Source: an uncultured Flavobacterium sp. (lineage in GTDB: Bacteria; Bacteroidota; Bacteroidia; Flavobacteriales; Flavobacteriaceae). From it: DNA of 8,434 bases. Position 1 is the first letter of the stretch; the number at the start of each line of letters is the position of its first letter. Shown in pieces: positions 1-6,238 of this stretch. The position numbers and the translations under genes are program-made. The notes under the pieces were generated by a model. The model ran no database searches. It was given only the letters and a program-made list of their open reading frames with translations, and was not told where the DNA came from. Location: the NCBI GenBank assembly GCA_946886675.1, contig CAMPIZ010000059.1, positions 1 to 8,434 on the forward strand, in the 5' to 3' direction.

Positions 1-55
1 GAACCCCTGTTACCAGGATGAAAACCTGGCGTCCTAACCCCTAGACGAACGGACC
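1..55 (-). tRNA. tRNA-Glu (anticodon UUC), 3' end cut by window edge
   Basis: Read on the minus strand, the sequence begins GGTCCGT (acceptor 5' strand, from position 55). It continues with a D-arm containing TAGGGGTTAGGAC. The anticodon stem-loop is CCAGG-TTTTCAT-CCTGG, which places TTC as the anticodon, so this is tRNA-Glu. The window edge falls inside the T-arm, at ACAGGGGTTC, so the 3' half of the T-arm, the acceptor 3' strand and any CCA lie outside. The visible arms pair well and nothing suggests a pseudogene. It lies downstream of proS on the same strand, with an 80-bp gap that holds its own promoter. Confidence 0.95.
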
Positions 56-78
56 GTTTTGTTTCATTATTGCGGTTG

Positions 79-108
79 CAAATGTACAACTATTTTTTAT
101 TTGTGCAA
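79..108 (-). promoter_or_regulatory. Bacteroidetes-type promoter of tRNA-Glu
   Basis: On the minus strand there is an exact TAnnTTTG box, TACATTTG (86 down to 79). A TTG element (108-106) lies 19 nt upstream of it, within the 17-23 nt spacing typical of the Bacteroidetes primary sigma factor. The predicted transcript start, about 7 nt downstream of the box near 72, would leave a leader of roughly 16 nt before the mature tRNA 5' end at 55. The match and its position are seen directly; promoter activity is inferred. Confidence 0.75.
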
Positions 109-135
109 TACCAGAAACAAAATTTTTTATTTTTT

Positions 136-1611
136 TTAGTAGGCCTTTGCAAACAGCACTCTTCCCTTTGATGGCGCACCTGTAAGCACACATTTACCCT
201 CTTCTTCTACCCTGTCCAGAGCTATACATCTGATAGTAGCCTTAGTAAGTTCTTTTATCTTTTCTTCGGTCTCGCCTGTACCATCCCAATGAGCCGATAC
301 AAAACCTGTTTTATTCTCTAAAACTTGTTTAAATTCTTCAAAAGAATTTACTTCGGTTATATGCGAATTTCTAAAGTCAAAAGCCTTTTTAAACAGTTCT
401 TCCTGTATTTTTTCAAGCAAATCCTGAATGTAATTTACAATATCAGCTTTTGCTACTATCTCTTTTGTAAGAGTATCACGACGCGCTACTTCAAAAGTTC
501 CGTTTTCAAGGTCTTTTGGCCCTACTGCAATTCTTACAGGAACACCCTTAAGTTCATATTCGTTAAACTTCCATCCCGGCTTATGAGTAGTCCTGTCATC
601 ATATTTAACCGAGATATTAAGTTTTCTTAGCTGCGCCATTAGCGTTTTTACCTCTGCCGATATTTCCTCAAGCTGCTCATCACTCCTGTGAATAGGAACA
701 ATTACCACCTGTATTGGCGCAAGGTTTGGCGGCAGCACAAGTCCGTTATCATCACTATGTGTCATCACAAGCGCACCCATTAACCTGGTAGACACACCCC
801 ATGAAGTAGCCCAAACATAGTCCTGCTTACCTTCCTGGTTAGCAAATTTTACATCAAAAGCCTTGGCAAAATTCTGCCCCAGAAAATGCGATGTTCCCGC
901 CTGTAATGCTTTTCCATCCTGCATAAGTGCTTCAATGCAATATGTTTCTTCTGCACCCGCAAAACGTTCGTTTGCCGTTTTTACCCCTTTAATTACAGGT
1001 ATGGCCATAAAGTTTTCGGCAAAGTCAGCATATACATTCATCATCTGTTCTGCTTCTTCAATAGCTTCCTGTTTGGTAGCATGTGCGGTATGCCCTTCCT
1101 GCCAAAGGAATTCTGCTGTTCTTAGAAACAGCCTGGTCCTCATTTCCCAACGCACTACGTTTGCCCACTGGTTAACCAGTATAGGCAGGTCACGGTAAGA
1201 CTGTATCCATTTTCTGTATGTGTCCCAAATAATCGTTTCGGATGTTGGCCTTACAATAAGCTCTTCTTCCAGCTTAGCATCAGGGTCTACCTCTATACTT
1301 TTTCCATCTTCAGATGTTTTTAGCCTGTAATGAGTAACTACAGCACACTCTTTAGCAAAACCATCAACATGGCTTGCTTCTTTGCTAAAGTAAGATTTGG
1401 GTATAAAAAGCGGGAAATAGGCATTTTGGTGTCCTGTTTCTTTAAACATCCTGTCTAACTCTGCCTGCATTTTTTCCCAAATTGCATAGCCGTATGGCTT
1501 GATAACCATACATCCTCTTACTCCCGAATTTTCGGCAAGGTCTGCTTTTACAACCAGTTCATTATACCACTTGGAATAATCTTCTGACCGCTTAGTTAAA
1601 TTCTTACTCAT
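136..1611 (-). CDS. proS: Prolyl-tRNA synthetase (short, archaeal/eukaryotic-like type)
   Basis: Cytoplasmic class IIa aminoacyl-tRNA synthetase that activates proline with ATP and charges tRNA-Pro. The protein has 491 residues, typical of the short ProRS class that lacks the editing insertion of the E. coli enzyme. Motif 1 lies around residues 31-55 ([16 protein letters not shown]). The conserved RPTSET is at 121-126, motif 2 at 154-177 ([20 protein letters not shown]) and motif 3 at 272-295 ([19 protein letters not shown]). The anticodon-binding domain covers about 298-395. A C-terminal ProRS-specific domain ends in the family's typical FAKAY with a terminal tyrosine. In the archaeal-type zinc site only one of four cysteines seems to remain (Cys474). 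The ATG at 1611 is the natural start, and no Shine-Dalgarno is visible. It is divergent from the lipoprotein gene (105 bp apart). No hairpin terminator follows it before the tRNA promoter. Confidence 0.97.
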   Translation of the reverse strand: MSKNLTKRSEDYSKWYNELVVKADLAENSGVRGCMVIKPYGYAIWEKMQAELDRMFKETGHQNAYFPLFIPKSYFSKEASHVDGFAKECAVVTHYRLKTSEDGKSIEVDPDAKLEEELIVRPTSETIIWDTYRKWIQSYRDLPILVNQWANVVRWEMRTRLFLRTAEFLWQEGHTAHATKQEAIEEAEQMMNVYADFAENFMAIPVIKGVKTANERFAGAEETYCIEALMQDGKALQAGTSHFLGQNFAKAFDVKFANQEGKQDYVWATSWGVSTRLMGALVMTHSDDNGLVLPPNLAPIQVVIVPIHRSDEQLEEISAEVKTLMAQLRKLNISVKYDDRTTHKPGWKFNEYELKGVPVRIAVGPKDLENGTFEVARRDTLTKEIVAKADIVNYIQDLLEKIQEELFKKAFDFRNSHITEVNSFEEFKQVLENKTGFVSAHWDGTGETEEKIKELTKATIRCIALDRVEEEGKCVLTGAPSKGRVLFAKAY

Positions 1612-1716
1612 TTCTTATAAATTGGCACAAATATTGTTTTTACTAATACATTAACTAATTATGTTGGCAAAACTAACTATTTTTACCTAGTCCAACAATA
1701 AAAAAAATGCGCTGTT
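1612..1716. promoter_or_regulatory. Divergent proS/lipoprotein intergenic region, weak promoter candidates only
   Basis: Both genes must be expressed from this 105-bp AT-rich gap, yet neither strand has an exact TAnnTTTG box. The nearest matches each have one mismatch. AATATTTG on the minus strand (1635 to 1628) would suit proS. TATTTTTA on the plus strand (1678-1685) would suit the lipoprotein gene. Neither has a -33 TTG at the usual spacing. A six-codon ATG reading frame (1707-1727) overlaps the lipoprotein start out of frame and is probably chance. Confidence 0.3.
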
Positions 1717-2757
1717 ATGAAAACTAACTACTTCAACCTACGGTATATTTCCCGATACACGCTGTTGGGATTAATAGCCATTGCGATGGCTTCCTGCAGC
1801 TCTTATCAAAATAACTCTTCATATAATGACGGTATTTACGGAAGCGTTCCGCGCGACGAAAACAACAACCCGGTGTACACTTACAATGACGGGGATGTTG
1901 AACAGTATCGCGACGGAGATGTTTCGGGCCAGAATATGAGCTATAAGGCTTATTTTAAATCATTACAGGATGAATATCCCGTTTATGATGAAACCCAAAA
2001 TGATAGTGTAGTAACTACAGAATATTATAATGCAAACCCCGGATGGGGCGAAAACCCAAATGATGTTACCGTAAATGTTTATAGCGGCTACGGTGGCTAT
2101 GGCGGATGGGGCTATCCATATTACGGAGGCTGGTATGATCCATGGTGGGGTTATGGCGGCGGATGGTACGGATCCGGATGGGGCCTTGGCTGGAACTCAT
2201 GGTCAGGCTGGAATGTCGGCTTTGGCTGGGGCTGGGGCGGGGGATGGGGTTATCCTTACTACGGGGGCTGGTATGGCCCGGGCTGGAACAACTGGTACTA
2301 TTACCCATACGGACATGCTTACTATTATAATAATGACCGCTATTATGCAGGCACACGATCAGGAAGGTCTTACTATAACGGACCGGGAAGAAGTAACGTA
2401 GCCGGCCGTTCTTCATCAAGTTATTATAACAACACCAGAGGAAGATCGAGCGTGAGCCCGGCAGGCAGATCCAGCAGCACTGTAAGATCACGAGGTGAAG
2501 CAACCAGCAGAAATTCTTATTATAACTCTTCCAGAACAAGAGGCACTGACTATAACACACCAAGCTCTACAAGGAGCAGAGATTACAACACCCCTACAAG
2601 AACAAGAAGTTACACTCCTTCTTCTACAAGAAGCAGTTCCCCTTCAAGATCATATTCCCCTAGCCCATCCAGAAGTTCCGGAGGCTTTGGCGGAGGCAGG
2701 TCCGGAGGTAGTGGCGGCGGAGGAAGATCCGGCGGCAGTGGAGGAAGAAGAGGATAA
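1717..2757 (+). CDS. Low-complexity lipoprotein: Gly/Trp/Tyr-rich core, Arg/Ser/Gly-rich tail (function unknown)
   Basis: I do not recognise a functional family. Of 346 residues, the first 27 look like a lipoprotein signal: a basic N-terminus, a hydrophobic stretch at 14-26 and MASC with the lipidated Cys27. Lipidation would anchor the protein to an envelope membrane. Residues 28-120 are acidic and Asn/Tyr-rich, with repeated DGD. Residues 122-205 are almost entirely Gly, Trp, Tyr and Pro, with an exact 11-residue repeat GWGYPYYGGWY at 130-140 and 176-186. From 212 on the protein is Arg/Ser/Thr-rich with near repeats (TPSSTRS at 281 and 300; DYNTP at 278 and 289), ending in RSGGSGG-type repeats. 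It is predicted to be disordered or to self-associate, and strongly basic at the C-terminus. The frame is open throughout and a terminator follows, so it is a real gene. Database names for such proteins may reflect composition rather than homology. Confidence 0.85.
   Translation: MKTNYFNLRYISRYTLLGLIAIAMASCSSYQNNSSYNDGIYGSVPRDENNNPVYTYNDGDVEQYRDGDVSGQNMSYKAYFKSLQDEYPVYDETQNDSVVTTEYYNANPGWGENPNDVTVNVYSGYGGYGGWGYPYYGGWYDPWWGYGGGWYGSGWGLGWNSWSGWNVGFGWGWGGGWGYPYYGGWYGPGWNNWYYYPYGHAYYYNNDRYYAGTRSGRSYYNGPGRSNVAGRSSSSYYNNTRGRSSVSPAGRSSSTVRSRGEATSRNSYYNSSRTRGTDYNTPSSTRSRDYNTPTRTRSYTPSSTRSSSPSRSYSPSPSRSSGGFGGGRSGGSGGGGRSGGSGGRRG
2104..2274 (+). repeat. Two copies of an 11-codon repeat (GWGYPYYGGWY) inside the lipoprotein gene
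   Basis: Copies lie at 2104-2136 and 2242-2274 and encode identical peptides. The DNA differs at four third-codon positions (ggc/ggt, cca/cct, tat/tac, gga/ggg), all silent. The DNA between the copies encodes further Gly/Trp-rich residues. Confidence 0.85.
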
Positions 2758-2767
2758 TTATATATTA

Positions 2768-2806
2768 ATCCCATGTTATTTATACGGATAAACATGGGAT
2801 TTTTTT
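2768..2806 (+). terminator. Intrinsic terminator after the lipoprotein gene
   Basis: A perfect 10-bp stem, ATCCCATGTT (2768-2777) with AACATGGGAT (2791-2800), is followed by a T run (2800-2806). An alternative fold pairs the outer 8 bp, bulges TTA, and adds an inner TTTAT/ATAAA stem closed by an ACGG loop. It starts 11 bp after the lipoprotein stop and ends 13 nt before the next start codon. Confidence 0.85.
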
Positions 2807-2819
2807 AAAATCATTGACT

Positions 2820-4316
2820 ATGAAAAAATATCTGTTTTTTGCTGCGGCATTTTTTACTGAGGCTGTTTCCCATGCACAGCAGGACCTAAACACACCGGAA
2901 GACGCAGTTAGGCTTGCTAATGACGAAATGAATGGTACAGCACGTTTTCGTGCAATGAGTGGTGCATTTGGTGCGCTGGGCGGCGACCTTTCTGCAATTG
3001 GCATAAACCCTGCAGGGTCGGCTGTGTTTAATTATAATACGGGTACAATATCAGCAACCAATTACAACATCACGAATAAGTCTGATTATTTTGGAACCAG
3101 CACCAAAGAAAATGACAATTCACTGGAATTAAACCAGATAGGTGCTGTTTTTGTATTTAACAATATGAAGGAAGAAGCCGCAATAAAAAAGTTTGCCATA
3201 GGGTTTAATTATGATAACACAAACAATTATGATAATACGATTTTTTCAGCAGGACTTAATCCAAACAGCTCTATAGACCAGTATTTTTTACGCTATGCTA
3301 ATGGCATTGGCAATGAAGGCGGTATTTTTCTTGATGTGCTTAATAATGCATATTATGAAGACCTCTCTTTTATAGACCAACAGGCATATCTGGGGTATAA
3401 CGCTTATATTTTTAATCCTGTTGTTGATTCTCCGGATAATACAGAATATGTAACCAACGTACCCGCAGGCCCATATTACCAGGAAAACTCTGTATCTACA
3501 AGAGGATATAATGGTAAGGTAGCTTTAAACTTTGCCGCACAACTGCATGACTGGTTATATCTGGGGGCAAATCTTAATGTACATTTTACGGATTATATAA
3601 AAACATACAGTGTTTATGAAGATTATGAAAGCGCTTCTACCGGACTGGCCGCTGTGCGCTTTAACAATGAAAGATACACTTATGGTGGAGGATTCTCTTT
3701 TAACCTGGGTGCTATTGCAAAAGTTACTGAAGAGTTAAGGTTGGGTCTTGCCTACGAATCGCCTACCTGGAACAGGCTACAGGATGAAATAAGGCAAAAC
3801 ATAGTGGCGGATTATGAAGGAAGTATTATAATTACAGATCCCGGAATGACTTTTATACTGGACGATTACGGACTTAAAACGCCATCGCAATATACAGGTA
3901 GCTTAGCGTATACTTTTGGAAGCATGGGTTTATTAAGCGTTGATTATACATTAAAGGATTACAGCAAAACAAAATATACAAGCGACGGGTTTGACACTGT
4001 TAACAGCCAGCTGGAAAACGCTATGGACCTTGCGGGAGAACTGCGCATAGGTGGTGAGCTGCGTATTAAAAACGTGAGCCTGAGAGGAGGTTACCGCTTT
4101 GAGCAGAGTCCGTATAAAAATGGTACTACAATAGGCGATCTTAATGGTTTTTCTGCCGGACTGGGATTTGCCTTTGGCAATTCAAGGCTGGATCTTGCTT
4201 ACGCTTACTACAACAGAAAAATGGATGCTCCGTTATTAACAGCAGCTCTTACAGACTCTGCCAGAATTAACAGCAGCAACAATAATATTACACTGTCTTA
4301 TTCTTTAGACTTATAA
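2820..4316 (+). CDS. FadL/OmpP1/TodX-like outer-membrane transport protein
   Basis: Probable outer-membrane beta-barrel channel of the FadL family, which moves hydrophobic molecules across the outer membrane; the substrate cannot be told from sequence. I chose the ATG at 2820 (498 residues). A TTG two codons earlier is a poor alternative, and from the ATG the protein starts with a normal signal peptide (MKKYLFFAAAFF..., likely cut after SHA, residue 19). Near the mature N-terminus, residues 39-70 hold the family-like stretch RAMSGAFGALGGDLSAIG followed by INPAGSAVF; NPAG is typical of FadL-like proteins. The rest alternates short amphipathic strands with Gly/Asn/Asp-rich turns, and the last strand is NNITLSYSLDL, ending in Leu rather than the more usual Phe. 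Bacteroidetes homologues are sometimes labelled hemin receptor; I see no support for that here. No promoter box is visible in the 62 bp before it. Confidence 0.8.
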   Translation: MKKYLFFAAAFFTEAVSHAQQDLNTPEDAVRLANDEMNGTARFRAMSGAFGALGGDLSAIGINPAGSAVFNYNTGTISATNYNITNKSDYFGTSTKENDNSLELNQIGAVFVFNNMKEEAAIKKFAIGFNYDNTNNYDNTIFSAGLNPNSSIDQYFLRYANGIGNEGGIFLDVLNNAYYEDLSFIDQQAYLGYNAYIFNPVVDSPDNTEYVTNVPAGPYYQENSVSTRGYNGKVALNFAAQLHDWLYLGANLNVHFTDYIKTYSVYEDYESASTGLAAVRFNNERYTYGGGFSFNLGAIAKVTEELRLGLAYESPTWNRLQDEIRQNIVADYEGSIIITDPGMTFILDDYGLKTPSQYTGSLAYTFGSMGLLSVDYTLKDYSKTKYTSDGFDTVNSQLENAMDLAGELRIGGELRIKNVSLRGGYRFEQSPYKNGTTIGDLNGFSAGLGFAFGNSRLDLAYAYYNRKMDAPLLTAALTDSARINSSNNNITLSYSLDL

Positions 4317-4338
4317 ATTTTTCATCTTGCTTAATTCC

Positions 4339-4377
4339 AAAAAAAGCCGTCCGTATAAAATAGCGGATGGCTTTTTT
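4339..4377 (+). terminator. Intrinsic terminator after the FadL-like gene
   Basis: GCCGTCCG (4346-4353) pairs with CGGATGGC (4364-4371), 8 bp with one G-T pair and a 10-nt loop. It is flanked by A7 (4339-4345) and T6 (4372-4377), which can extend the stem and supply the U tract. The symmetric A/T flanks could let it work in both directions, but no minus-strand gene approaches it. Confidence 0.85.
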
Positions 4378-4391
4378 ACTTATTCGTGAAT

Positions 4392-4419
4392 TGTATACCT
4401 AAAATTTAACGGGTATACA
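4392..4419. promoter_or_regulatory. Inverted repeat upstream of rimO, possible operator
   Basis: TGTATACC (4392-4399) and GGTATACA (4412-4419) form a perfect 8-bp inverted repeat with a 12-bp spacer. Each arm contains the palindrome GTATAC, and the arm centres are 20 bp apart, about two helical turns. It ends 23 bp before the -7 box of rimO, where a -33 element or an activator site would lie. There is no T tract, so it is not a terminator. A regulatory role is inferred from position only. Confidence 0.4.
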
Positions 4420-4442
4420 TCCCTGTTTATCAATAAAAAGCG

Positions 4443-4450
4443 TAATTTTG
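4443..4450 (+). promoter_or_regulatory. Promoter -7 box for rimO
   Basis: TAATTTTG matches the Bacteroidetes -7 consensus TAnnTTTG exactly and lies 19 nt before the rimO start codon, giving a predicted 5' UTR of about a dozen nucleotides. No clear -33 TTG lies at the normal spacing, so the promoter may be weak or depend on an activator. Confidence 0.65.
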
Positions 4451-4469
4451 CACTCCAATTTTCAAGTAC

Positions 4470-5798
4470 ATGAGAACCAAATCTTTAAAGAAAAATAAAA
4501 TCAATGTAGTTACCCTTGGGTGCTCTAAAAATGTTTATGACAGCGAAGTGCTTATGGGCCAGCTAAGGGCAAGCGGTAAAGACGTTACCCACGAAGCTCC
4601 GGCACATGAAGAAGGGAACATCATTGTTATAAACACATGCGGTTTTATTGATAATGCCAAAGAAGAATCGGTTAACATGATCCTTAATTATGTTGATAAA
4701 AAGGAACAGGGGATTGTGGACAAGGTATTTGTAACCGGATGCCTTTCTGAAAGATATAAGCCGGACCTGGTTAAAGAAATACCGGATGTAGACCAGTATT
4801 TTGGTACAACAGAGCTTCCGTTACTTTTAAAAGCGCTTGGTGCAGATTATAAGCATGAACTTTTGGGAGAACGCTTAACAACTACCCCAAAGAACTATGC
4901 TTACCTGAAAATTGCTGAAGGGTGTGACCGTCCGTGCAGCTTTTGTGCCATCCCTTTAATGAGGGGTAAACATGTTTCGCAACCTATTGAAAAACTGGTT
5001 AAAGAAGCCCAGGGCCTTGCCCGAGATGGCGTAAAAGAACTTATTCTTATAGCCCAGGATCTTACCTACTACGGACTTGACCTTTATAAAAAACGTAATC
5101 TTGCTGAACTGCTGGAAAATCTGGCGAAAGTAGAAGGTATTGAGTGGATCAGGCTTCACTATGCCTTCCCTAGCGGCTTCCCAATGGATGTACTGGAACT
5201 GATGAAGCGCGAGCCAAAAATATGTAACTACATAGATATTCCGCTACAGCATATAAGCGACAACGTCCTCAAGTCAATGAGGCGCGGTACTACTTATGAA
5301 AAAACTACCAAACTGCTTAAAGAATTCAGGCAGACAGTTCCCGGCATGACAATACGTACCACACTAATTGTGGGCTATCCGGGCGAAACGGAAGAAGATT
5401 TTCAGATACTTAAAAACTGGGTAGAGGAAATGCGTTTTGAGCGTCTTGGATGCTTTACATATTCTCATGAAGAAAACACTCATGCCTACCTGCTGGAAGA
5501 CGATGTTCCTGCAGAAGTAAAGCAGCAGCGTGCCAATGAGATCATGGAAATACAGTCACAAATATCCTGGGAGCTGAACCAGGAGAAAATAGGAAAGGTT
5601 TTCCGCTGCATTGTTGACAGAAAAGAAGGTAATCATTTTGTGGCACGTACTGAATTTGACAGCCCCGATGTTGATAATGAAGTGCTTATAGATGCCTCCC
5701 TTACCTATCTTAAGACAGGGGAGTTTGTAAATATTAAAATTACCGATGCTACAGAGTTTGACCTGTATGGCGTTCCTGCAGATGCCGTTACAGAATAA
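4470..5798 (+). CDS. rimO: Ribosomal protein S12 (aspartate-C3) methylthiotransferase RimO
   Basis: Radical SAM enzyme that adds a methylthio group to the beta-carbon of a conserved aspartate of ribosomal protein S12, using two [4Fe-4S] clusters and SAM; cytoplasmic. The 442 residues carry the full domain order. The N-terminal UPF0004 domain has cluster-binding Cys18 (TLGCSKN), Cys57 (NTCGF) and Cys91 (TGCLSERY). The radical SAM motif is GCDRPCSFCAIP, with Cys152, Cys156 and Cys159. Later core elements include DIPLQH (256-261) and TTLIVGYPGETEEDF (297-311). A C-terminal TRAM domain covers about 370-437. The GCSKNxxDSE signature and the CAIPLMRGKHVSQP stretch favour RimO over the tRNA-modifying relative MiaB. 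The length is normal and no key residue is missing. It has its own promoter and is followed after 48 bp by the Spy-like gene on the same strand. Confidence 0.96.
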   Translation: MRTKSLKKNKINVVTLGCSKNVYDSEVLMGQLRASGKDVTHEAPAHEEGNIIVINTCGFIDNAKEESVNMILNYVDKKEQGIVDKVFVTGCLSERYKPDLVKEIPDVDQYFGTTELPLLLKALGADYKHELLGERLTTTPKNYAYLKIAEGCDRPCSFCAIPLMRGKHVSQPIEKLVKEAQGLARDGVKELILIAQDLTYYGLDLYKKRNLAELLENLAKVEGIEWIRLHYAFPSGFPMDVLELMKREPKICNYIDIPLQHISDNVLKSMRRGTTYEKTTKLLKEFRQTVPGMTIRTTLIVGYPGETEEDFQILKNWVEEMRFERLGCFTYSHEENTHAYLLEDDVPAEVKQQRANEIMEIQSQISWELNQEKIGKVFRCIVDRKEGNHFVARTEFDSPDVDNEVLIDASLTYLKTGEFVNIKITDATEFDLYGVPADAVTE

Positions 5799-5820
5799 GC
5801 CTTACTATCTTTATTTTTAA

Positions 5821-5828
5821 TATGTTTG
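5821..5828 (+). promoter_or_regulatory. Promoter -7 box for the Spy-like gene
   Basis: TATGTTTG matches TAnnTTTG exactly, 18 nt before the ATG at 5847. A -33 TTG is not evident at the usual distance. It suggests that the small gene can be transcribed independently of rimO. Confidence 0.6.
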
Positions 5829-5846
5829 TAAATAAATCTTAAAACT

Positions 5847-6227
5847 ATGAAACTAAAGGTTATACATATATTCTCTTTTGTTGTCCTGCTTTTTTGTATT
5901 GATGCTGCTGCACAGGTAGACAGGCGCATAGCCCCCCAGCAATACAGGAGACCTAAGCATGAAGTTAAAAGTTTTGTTGATGCAACATTAGAATTTTATA
6001 CTAAGGAACTTAAGCTTGATGATTTTCAAAAAGCAGCTATAAAAAATATACTTCAGAAAGAAGAAGAAAATATTAATGCCCTCAGATCTGATACTGAAAT
6101 GATAAGAAGAGAAAGAGCAGATAAGGCAGAGGAAATAACAGATAGGATTTATGATCAGATAATACCATTGCTAAACGAAGAGCAGGCCAAAAAGCTGACA
6201 GAAATAAAAAACAAAAAGAAAAAATAA
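5847..6227 (+). CDS. Small exported helical protein, Spy/CpxP-like
   Basis: 126 residues. The N-terminus (MKLKVIHIFSFVVLLFCIDAAA) is a signal peptide, probably cut after Ala22. Cys17 is preceded by Phe and does not form a credible lipobox, so a soluble periplasmic protein is more likely than a lipoprotein. The mature part is predicted to be nearly all helix and very rich in charged residues. It has two LTxxQ-like segments, LKLDDFQKAAIKNIL (56-69) and LLNEEQAKKLTEI (108-120), separated by a heptad-like helix. This pattern resembles the Spy/CpxP group of periplasmic chaperones and stress sensors, but the similarity is structural and weak. It ends in a lysine run, KNKKKK. It follows rimO on the same strand, but a functional link is not evident. 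It is convergent with the radical SAM gene. Confidence 0.75.
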   Translation: MKLKVIHIFSFVVLLFCIDAAAQVDRRIAPQQYRRPKHEVKSFVDATLEFYTKELKLDDFQKAAIKNILQKEEENINALRSDTEMIRRERADKAEEITDRIYDQIIPLLNEEQAKKLTEIKNKKKK

Positions 6228-6235
6228 TTTTTTTT
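6219..6235. terminator. A/T palindrome between convergent genes, possible weak terminator
   Basis: AAAAAA-TAA-TTTTTTTT spans the stop codon of the Spy-like gene and gives a U tract in either direction. There is no GC-rich stem, so it is a weak candidate. No better terminator is visible at this convergent junction. Confidence 0.25.
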
Positions 6236-6238
6236 AGA

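Noticed and set aside
863..1198. Plus-strand open frame of 111 codons inside proS
   Set aside because: It lies entirely antisense to well-conserved ProRS sequence and shows no recognisable protein features.
1707..1727. Six-codon upstream reading frame (MRCYEN) overlapping the lipoprotein start
   Set aside because: It is too short to distinguish from chance and has no ribosome binding site or leader-peptide-like codon run.
2066..2563. Long open frames on both strands across the lipoprotein gene (e.g. minus 2066-2563, plus 2075-2401, plus 2495-2791)
   Set aside because: They are by-products of the repetitive Gly/Trp and Arg/Ser codons of the real gene. They lack signal or domain features and promoters, and their own translations are low-complexity.
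2814..2819. TTG start two codons before the ATG of the FadL-like gene
   Set aside because: The ATG at 2820 gives a standard MKK signal peptide and is the more likely start; the TTG has no supporting ribosome binding site.
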